From an uncultured Erysipelotrichaceae bacterium (GTDB lineage Bacteria > Bacillota_I > Bacilli_A > Erysipelotrichales > Erysipelotrichaceae), in contig CAMOOA010000076.1 in NCBI GenBank assembly GCA_946621045.1, positions 1 to 6,235 on the forward strand: a stretch of DNA of 6,235 nucleotides, read 5' to 3'. Position 1 is the stretch's first letter. Each line of letters starts with the position of its first letter. The notes beneath the pieces were generated by a model. It saw only the letters and a list, made by a program, of their open reading frames with translations. It was not told the origin of the DNA and did not search any database. The position numbers and the translations under genes are program-made. Positions 1 to 6,235 of this stretch are shown here, piece by piece.

Positions 1-15
1 ATTTGTTGATATTTC

Positions 16-44
16 TTGAAAAAAACATGCTGTACAAGTATATT
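16..44 (+). promoter_or_regulatory. Probable sigma-A promoter for the recombinase-like gene
   Basis: A TTGAAA -35 hexamer (16-21) and a TATATT -10 hexamer (39-44) are separated by exactly 17 nt; each matches the housekeeping consensus at 5 of 6 bases. The surrounding DNA is A+T-rich, unlike the rest of the window. Transcription would start near position 51, giving a leader of about 80-100 nt. This argues against the in-frame TTG at 3 and ATG at 27 as start codons, because both would lie upstream of the transcript. The call rests on consensus matching only. Confidence 0.55.
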
Positions 45-71
45 TTTACTATTCAATGCACAAATGACTTC

Positions 72-115
72 GGAAGACTTGTTTCAGGTCAATCCCTCTT
101 TCACCACCGTGAAGG
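72..115 (+). other. Two small hairpins in the 5' leader
   Basis: Two adjacent inverted repeats lie in the leader. The first pairs 76-81 (GACTTG) with 85-90 (CAGGTC) around a TTT loop, and can extend through GGA (72-74) with TCC (93-95) across a small internal loop. The second pairs 98-104 (CTTTCAC) with 109-115 (GTGAAGG) around a CACC loop, using one G-U pair. The right arm of the second hairpin takes up the 5' part of a long purine tract (111-124) containing the Shine-Dalgarno sequence. It could modulate ribosome access, but stems this short also occur by chance. No known riboswitch class is recognised. Confidence 0.3.
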
Positions 116-129
116 AAGAAAGGAAAAAC

Positions 130-150
130 ATGTTCAGAAGCTTCCGCTGA
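130..150 (+). CDS. Possible 6-codon leader ORF (uORF)
   Basis: An ATG at 130 is preceded by the best ribosome binding site in this region, AAAGGA (119-124), about 6 nt upstream. It opens a reading frame of only six residues, MFRSFR, ending in TGA at 148-150. The first in-frame ATG of the downstream recombinase-like gene lies 2 nt beyond this stop, at 153, and has no Shine-Dalgarno of its own. The simplest reading is a short translated leader whose termination lets ribosomes reinitiate at 153. The alternative is that 130 is the ancestral start of the large gene and a one-base indel has broken the frame. Sequence alone does not decide between them. Confidence 0.35.
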   Translation: MFRSFR

Positions 151-152
151 AT

Positions 153-1292
153 ATGCATGGTTTCATCATGAAAAACAGGACTCCGGAAGGCCTCACATCC
201 GGACAATGGAGCGCCGTCATCGAAGGGCTGGAAAACCGCCCATCCACCGTGAACGACTATCGAAAAGTCCTAAATCTGCTTCACACCTACGACAGCGGAG
301 CGTATCACATCAGCTCTCTCACCAAGGAACAGGCATCCGATTATTTTGCGTATCTCGACCGCCGGGGAGCTGATGGCACGTTGTCCGAAAATACAATTCA
401 CCGTTATAAAGCAACCCTCCGATCAATCGGGACACGTATTGAAAGTCATCCGACACTCTGGCCCGGTTATACAAATCCATTCAGCGGGCTGGTAACCAAT
501 GAAAACCGGAAACGCACGGAGTACCGGGCGGATATGTTCGCAGATCCTGCGGCCATCGCAAAGATCCGCGCTGTCATCCCTTCCCTTTCGAAGGAAGAAC
601 AGCTCATTCTGTACTTCATGATGTTTCTCGGTTTTACGCCTTCGCAGATCCAGAATCTGAAGATCAGTGATTTTTTCACTATGCCGGGTGAAAACCGACG
701 CATCGGAATGCGGATCAAAAACGGCACCTTCCTGGAATTCACAAATCATTCCTGGAAGGAAAGCCGGTACTACCTGGAGAATTATCCGGTGCATTATGTC
801 CGTAAATCACCGAACCGTTCCATCACCTGGGAGTATTCCGGGACTGCGGTGTTCACACCGGAATTTGAAGAGCGGCTGCGGGACTTCTATGAGTTCACCG
901 GCTTTTCCACCGATACCCGCTCCTTCTTCCTTACAGCGCGGCATCTGGAGTTCAATTACCGCGCGATGCATCACATGATTCTCAATGTGTGCCAGGCCGC
1001 ACAGGTAAGCTCGAAGGAAATCACTCCGAATATGATTTCCCGTTACGGAATGATCCACAGCTATCTGCTCAGCGAAAACCGTGCCTGCTCAAAACAGCTG
1101 TCCGCACTTGATTCACGCACACCGGAACAGGAAAAGGAACTTGCGGAGGCAGAACGCCGGATCCGGCAGCTTACCGCGATCGGTGAAATCGGCTGCTGGA
1201 CCGAACGCTATCCCGTTCCTCTGCAGGAGCGGATTGATTCCATCATCCGTTACCTCGGAAAAGACTTCCTATATCAGGCAGTCGGTCTCTGA
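153..1292 (+). CDS. Tyrosine-recombinase-like protein with degenerate active site
   Basis: This 379-residue protein has the layout of a tyrosine recombinase (integrase/XerD superfamily): an N-terminal SAM-like core-binding region (about 30-100) and a C-terminal catalytic-type domain (about 120-355). The helix at 150-172, ending LKISDF, matches the family box I region, but the catalytic Arg is Thr162 (LGFTPSQI replaces the usual TGLRxxE pattern). In box II, Arg297 (SRYGM) is kept, while the preceding His position is Asn293 or Met294 and the following His is Tyr298. In the last box the expected GH is Gly344-Glu345, followed by a possible nucleophile, Tyr353. A charged stretch (about 310-340) lies between Arg297 and Gly344 and is longer than usual. 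DNA binding is plausible; strand cleavage is doubtful. The start is uncertain: ATG 153 is preferred because it lies downstream of the promoter, and ATG 168 (374 aa) is the alternative. The gene is transcribed alone and ends at the convergent terminator. No att sites, excisionase or other mobile genes are visible. Alignments were done by eye. Confidence 0.7.
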   Translation: MHGFIMKNRTPEGLTSGQWSAVIEGLENRPSTVNDYRKVLNLLHTYDSGAYHISSLTKEQASDYFAYLDRRGADGTLSENTIHRYKATLRSIGTRIESHPTLWPGYTNPFSGLVTNENRKRTEYRADMFADPAAIAKIRAVIPSLSKEEQLILYFMMFLGFTPSQIQNLKISDFFTMPGENRRIGMRIKNGTFLEFTNHSWKESRYYLENYPVHYVRKSPNRSITWEYSGTAVFTPEFEERLRDFYEFTGFSTDTRSFFLTARHLEFNYRAMHHMILNVCQAAQVSSKEITPNMISRYGMIHSYLLSENRACSKQLSALDSRTPEQEKELAEAERRIRQLTAIGEIGCWTERYPVPLQERIDSIIRYLGKDFLYQAVGL

Positions 1293-1294
1293 AC

Positions 1295-1340
1295 AAAAAG
1301 AAAAGAAGATCCGTCATCACATCTGGGTCTTCCTTTTTTT
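1295..1340. terminator. Bidirectional intrinsic terminator between convergent genes
   Basis: The left arm GAAGATCC (1305-1312) pairs with GGGTCTTC (1325-1332) through 8 bp including one G-U, around a 12-nt loop. On the plus strand the stem is followed by CTTTTTTT (1333-1340). On the minus strand it is followed by TTTTCTTTTTG (1304 down to 1294). Each strand therefore reads as a stem plus U-tract. It fills the 50-nt gap between the stop codons of the recombinase-like gene (1290-1292) and the CpXC gene (1343-1345), so it probably ends both transcription units. Confidence 0.8.
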
Positions 1341-1342
1341 AT

Positions 1343-1996
1343 TCAGCTGGCAAAGGTGCTGTCCGGTTCCTGAAACAGACTGATGATCCAGTCGGCATTG
1401 ATCACCGGAAATGTGCTGTCATCGATGGCATACCGGTCCGCATCCTGATTCAGTTCCTCTTCCACCATCGATACCGGAATCAGAAACGACATTCCTTTGT
1501 CCGCGGTGCGGACGTTGATCTTCATGACCCCGTTCTCTGTTTTCTGATAATCGATCGAGGTCACATCCTCCGCCGTTCCCTTGCGGTTGTCAATGAATTC
1601 GATCAGCGAATCATATTTGGCAAGTTCAACAAGCCGGTCATCCACCTCATCCTCAAAAATCTGGATCTTTTCCACAAATTCCTGCAGGGTTGTCACTCTG
1701 CGCAGACGGAAGCCGGCAGGTGCGAGCGGTCCGGCAAGCGCCTTTACCATGTCCGCACCGGGCTCTTCTTCCTTCAGCCAAATGACAAACCGGTGCCGGC
1801 GGTCCACATAGACCAGCGGATACTGAATCATGAAGTCCCGCTTGCATTTCGGGCAGGAGATCCGAAACAGATCTCCGCTCACGCAGCGGTCCCGCAGATC
1901 TTCATCCGTATCGGCGGTCACACTGTCATAGATCTCCATTTCAAACGTTTTCCCGCAGTACGGGCATGTATAGGAAATCATTCTGGACTGGCTCAT
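1343..1996 (-). CDS. CpXC-domain zinc-ribbon protein of unknown function
   Basis: This 217-residue, probably cytoplasmic protein has no signal peptide or membrane segment. Two CPxC knuckles, CPYC (Cys11/Cys14) and CPKC (Cys48/Cys51), form a likely four-cysteine zinc-binding ribbon. The downstream region with a Leu-Gln-Glu-Phe-Val-Glu-Lys run (about 104-110) and an Asp-Asp-Arg followed by an acidic helix (119-129) matches the CpXC family (the family name comes from the cysteine motif) as I remember it; that family has no established biochemical role. The C-terminal half is acidic and not recognised. The ATG overlaps the TGA of the upstream phosphatase gene as ATGA. A purine-rich GGAAGGAAG lies about 9 nt upstream and supports this start over Met6. 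It is the last gene of the minus-strand cluster and is followed directly by the terminator. Zinc binding is inferred from the motifs. Confidence 0.8.
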   Translation of the reverse strand: MSQSRMISYTCPYCGKTFEMEIYDSVTADTDEDLRDRCVSGDLFRISCPKCKRDFMIQYPLVYVDRRHRFVIWLKEEEPGADMVKALAGPLAPAGFRLRRVTTLQEFVEKIQIFEDEVDDRLVELAKYDSLIEFIDNRKGTAEDVTSIDYQKTENGVMKINVRTADKGMSFLIPVSMVEEELNQDADRYAIDDSTFPVINADWIISLFQEPDSTFAS

Positions 1997-2658
1997 ACTC
2001 TGTCACTTCCTTCCGCAGCCGCCTGAATCAGGGCAGGCAGCTCGCCAAGATGTTCAATTACATGATCCGGCTGTGCGGCAATCAGCTGCGCACGCTTGCC
2101 TTCATTGGACGGATATGCGACGGTCACGGCGCCGGCATTCTTACCGGCCTGCACATCCATTACGCTGTCGCCGACATAAACCACCCGGCTGACCTGCATT
2201 GCGGCCTGCGCTTTCAGGATGCCTTCGGGATCCGGCTTGCCCTTCGTGACGGAATCATTTCCGAGCACCGCAGTCATGAAGCCGGCCATATGGGCGGCCT
2301 CCATCAGTTCCATCAGCGATTTGTAGTAACGGGTGCTCACAACCGCGCAGGGAATCCCCATGGCGCTCAGTTTTGCGAGCATTTCCATGGCGCCTTTCAT
2401 CGGGTAAATCAGATTTCTTGCGTGTTCCCGCTGAAATCTGCGGTATTCATCCACACATTCCCACGGATCGCGGTCCGGGAAAAACTCTGCCATCATCCTG
2501 TCGAGGGCAGGTCCGAGAACGGCAATCCGCCGTTCCGGGGTAAAATCCTCCGGATTTCCGTAGACCGAGAACACATGTTCATAGCTCGCCATGATGGCAG
2601 GCTCCGTATCCATCAGAGTGCCGTCAAAATCAAACACCGCCCCGACCGTCTCAGCCAT
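1993..2658 (-). CDS. ppaX: HAD-family phosphatase, probable pyrophosphatase PpaX
   Basis: A 221-residue haloacid-dehalogenase hydrolase with all four signature motifs: DFDGT with nucleophile Asp10 and acid/base Asp12, the motif II Ser108 (VVSTR), the motif III Lys141 (GKPDP), and the motif IV acids Asp164 and Asp168 (GDSVMD). Residues about 16-85 form a helical cap, as in the phosphoglycolate phosphatase/PpaX subgroup. The length is normal for PpaX (about 215 aa). The specific call rests mainly on context: the gene starts inside the 3' end of hprK (8-nt overlap). In Bacillus, PpaX hydrolyses the pyrophosphate that HprK makes when it dephosphorylates HPr-Ser-P by phosphorolysis. There is little Shine-Dalgarno ahead of the ATG, so translation is probably coupled to hprK. 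A generic phosphoglycolate or sugar-phosphate phosphatase cannot be excluded from sequence alone. Confidence 0.78.
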   Translation of the reverse strand: MAETVGAVFDFDGTLMDTEPAIMASYEHVFSVYGNPEDFTPERRIAVLGPALDRMMAEFFPDRDPWECVDEYRRFQREHARNLIYPMKGAMEMLAKLSAMGIPCAVVSTRYYKSLMELMEAAHMAGFMTAVLGNDSVTKGKPDPEGILKAQAAMQVSRVVYVGDSVMDVQAGKNAGAVTVAYPSNEGKRAQLIAAQPDHVIEHLGELPALIQAAAEGSDRV

Positions 2659-3607
2659 TTGTGTCCCGGCTCTTTTTCATCAGTTCCGCATGGAGCCGCT
2701 CCTTGAATTCCTCAGTGCTGTTGTACCCTTCTTCTTTCAGAATGAAGTTCGATACCGCGGTTTCGATCAGTGCGCACATGGAACGTCCCGGACTTACCGG
2801 CAGCGACATGGCCGGGATACTGACGCCCATGATCCGTGTAAAGGAGGTCATCTCATCGCCGATCCGTTCATATTCCTCGCTGGCGTCATAGCGCACCAGA
2901 TTGATCACAAGGTCAATGTGATGCCGTTTTGCCAGGCGGTTGGCGCCGAACATGCGTTCAACATCAATGATGCCGATACCGCGGATCTCCAGCATGCCCC
3001 GCAGAAGCTCCGGCGCATGCCCGTACAGGCTGTTGTGGATCTTCTGCACATCAACGCGGTCATCCGCCACAAACACCTGGCCGTCACGGACCAGTTCCAT
3101 CGCAATTTCCGATTTTCCCATGCCGCTTTCCCCGGTGATCAGTACCCCCTTGCCGTAAACGACAATGAGGTCGCCGGACAGCGTTTCCTCCGGCGCAAGT
3201 TTTTCATCCAGGAACGTGATCAGGTCTACCATCATGCGGTAGGTATCCGATCCGGTCCGGAAGATCGGGAAGTTGCGTTCAATGGCAACCGCCTTCAGAA
3301 TCGGCGGAATCTCATTGTTTTTTGTGATGATGATCATCGGCGTCAGACCGTCGGTGATGGAGCTGAACCGCTCCCGCTGTTCCTGTTCCCCGAGATGACT
3401 GATATATTCAATTTCCTTGTTTCCGATGATTACCACACGGCGCGGTTCCGTCGGTTTGAAATATCCGGACAGTTCAAAACCCGGACGGTTCACATCCGGT
3501 ATTACGACCCAGCGGTTGAGAGCGTCCGCATTTCCCGTCAGCTGTTCAAGCCCGAAGAAATCAACGATCTCCTGGATCATTACTTTCTTTTCATCGTTGT
3601 CAACCAT
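2651..3607 (-). CDS. hprK: HPr kinase/phosphorylase HprK
   Basis: A 318-residue protein of normal family length (about 310). It phosphorylates Ser-46 of the PTS protein HPr and reverses this by phosphorolysis, controlling carbon catabolite repression in Bacillota. The N-terminal regulatory domain spans about 1-130. The C-terminal kinase domain has Walker A GESGMGKS (159-166), the Asp182-Asp183 pair in VADD, the family signature LEIRGIGIIDV (206-216), and the late GR pair (Gly274-Arg275). Two residues differ from the canonical sequence as I remember it: the His before the P-loop (His140 in Lactobacillus casei numbering) is Ser144, and the His before the Asp pair is Gln177. The ATG has a good AGAGGA Shine-Dalgarno (within 3615-3622) with 8 nt spacing. 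It lies 22 nt after the rhomboid gene and overlaps the ppaX gene by 8 nt, consistent with coupled expression of the pair. The identity is very secure; the effect of the two substitutions is unknown. Confidence 0.96.
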   Translation of the reverse strand: MVDNDEKKVMIQEIVDFFGLEQLTGNADALNRWVVIPDVNRPGFELSGYFKPTEPRRVVIIGNKEIEYISHLGEQEQRERFSSITDGLTPMIIITKNNEIPPILKAVAIERNFPIFRTGSDTYRMMVDLITFLDEKLAPEETLSGDLIVVYGKGVLITGESGMGKSEIAMELVRDGQVFVADDRVDVQKIHNSLYGHAPELLRGMLEIRGIGIIDVERMFGANRLAKRHHIDLVINLVRYDASEEYERIGDEMTSFTRIMGVSIPAMSLPVSPGRSMCALIETAVSNFILKEEGYNSTEEFKERLHAELMKKSRDTNG

Positions 3608-3628
3608 TATGCTGTTCCTCTTGTCCCG

Positions 3629-3655
3629 ATTATAGCATGAACATTGCGATCACAA
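3629..3655 (-). promoter_or_regulatory. Possible internal extended -10 promoter for hprK
   Basis: Read on the minus strand, a perfect TATAAT (3634 down to 3629) is preceded by TGC (3637-3635), giving the extended -10 arrangement TGnTATAAT. A partial -35, TTGTGA (3655-3650), sits at a short 15-nt spacing, which an extended -10 can tolerate. Transcription would start near 3622, just upstream of or at the hprK Shine-Dalgarno, leaving a leader of only about 15 nt. It overlaps the last codons of the rhomboid gene, so the match may be coincidental. If real, it would allow hprK-ppaX expression independent of uvrA. Confidence 0.3.
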
Positions 3656-4165
3656 AGCCGGTCAGAAAGCCGCCTGCGTGCCCCACCCGCGAGACATTCG
3701 GCATGAGGTTGATCAGCAGGTTGATTCCCAGCATCCGCAGCAGGGAAAACCGGATTGACGGATCTGCCAGCAGACCGAGTTTAAAGAGAAACACAAGGTA
3801 TGCCGCAAGCAGACCGTAAAGACCGCCCGAGATACCGAGTGTCACTGTTGTATCATTGCCTTCCAGAAAAAAGCTGAGCAGATTTCCGCCGATGATCGAC
3901 GCAAGCAGAATCACCGCAAACAGTACATGTCCGAATACCAGCTCCAGGGAGCTGAGATTGTACAGCGACAGCATGTTCATCATAAGATGCCAGATCTGAA
4001 TATGCAGGAAGCCTGCCGTAAGCAGACGCCAGTATTCCCCGCGCTTTATGCGCAGCGGCATCATTGCGCCGTATTTTACAGCCGCATCCACCGGATAATT
4101 ACTGCGGTTGAGCAGGATGTACATAATGACGCAGACAGCAATCGCAGCATAACTGACAATGGAAA

Positions 4166-4169
<4 letters not shown>
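3630..4169 (-). CDS. Rhomboid-family intramembrane serine protease
   Basis: A 179-residue membrane protein with about six predicted transmembrane segments (near 3-20, 50-75, 80-101, 111-133, 141-157 and 163-178), the minimal bacterial rhomboid core. The catalytic Ser114 is in the GxSG motif (GISG, 112-115) and the catalytic His164 is in the last helix (GHAGG). The HxxxxHxxxN pattern gives His56, His61 and the oxyanion-type Asn65, and the family GEYWRL motif sits at 44-49. All expected active-site residues are present, so it should cleave transmembrane substrates within the cytoplasmic membrane; the substrate is unknown. A longer frame begins at 4235, but the ATG at 4169 is preferred. It overlaps the uvrA stop as ATGA, has a strong Shine-Dalgarno, and starts right at the first hydrophobic helix. 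In Bacillus-type genomes lgt often lies beside hprK; here a rhomboid gene lies directly upstream of hprK. Confidence 0.92.

Positions 4170-6235
<2,066 letters not shown>

Noticed and set aside
3..152. N-terminal extension of the recombinase-like protein from TTG 3 or ATG 27
   Set aside because: These starts precede or overlap the promoter hexamers, lack Shine-Dalgarno sequences, and encode low-complexity residues without resemblance to the family.
1..1342. Integrated mobile element or prophage boundary around the recombinase-like gene
   Set aside because: No direct repeats, tRNA end, excisionase or cargo genes are visible, and the active site looks degenerate. The left flank is too short to exclude it completely.
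1966..2706. 246-codon open frame on the plus strand opposite the HAD phosphatase
   Set aside because: It is antisense to a gene with all four HAD motifs, its sequence matches no family, and it overlaps two real genes.
2591..3640. Long 349-codon open frame on the plus strand opposite hprK
   Set aside because: It lies antisense to the unmistakable hprK gene, has no ribosome binding site, and has a His/Arg/Phe-rich composition typical of a codon-bias shadow.

Overview
The window looks like a chromosomal segment of a low-to-mid GC Bacillota (Firmicutes) bacterium. The evidence is an HPr kinase/phosphorylase next to a PpaX-like phosphatase and uvrA (a linkage familiar from Bacillus and relatives), purine-rich Shine-Dalgarno sequences, and tight head-to-tail overlaps. 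An Erysipelotrichia-like or clostridial gut lineage is plausible, but the sequence alone cannot settle this.

Layout. Positions 1-152 hold a promoter and a roughly 100-nt leader. Within the leader are two small hairpins, a strong Shine-Dalgarno and a 6-codon reading frame. The plus-strand gene at 153-1292 follows; it encodes a tyrosine-recombinase-like protein whose catalytic residues are largely lost by eye. A bidirectional terminator at about 1295-1340 separates it from a convergent minus-strand cluster that fills the rest of the window. In transcription order (right to left) the cluster is uvrA (5' end outside the window), a rhomboid intramembrane protease, hprK, a ppaX-like HAD phosphatase, and a CpXC-domain zinc-ribbon protein.

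Working together. Three of the four junctions in the minus-strand cluster are overlaps (4, 8 and 4 nt) and the fourth gap is 22 nt, so the five genes are probably one operon with translational coupling. HprK phosphorylates HPr at Ser-46 for carbon catabolite control and removes that phosphate by phosphorolysis, which releases pyrophosphate. PpaX is the pyrophosphatase that consumes it, so these two form a functional pair. UvrA (nucleotide excision repair) is a historical neighbour rather than a pathway partner. The rhomboid protease and the CpXC protein have no assigned substrate or role here.

I found no CRISPR array, insertion sequence, tRNA/rRNA or defence island. The points most worth a second look are the degenerate recombinase with its coiled-coil-like insertion and odd start region, and the HprK that lacks two histidines usual in the family. 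The rest is ordinary housekeeping DNA.
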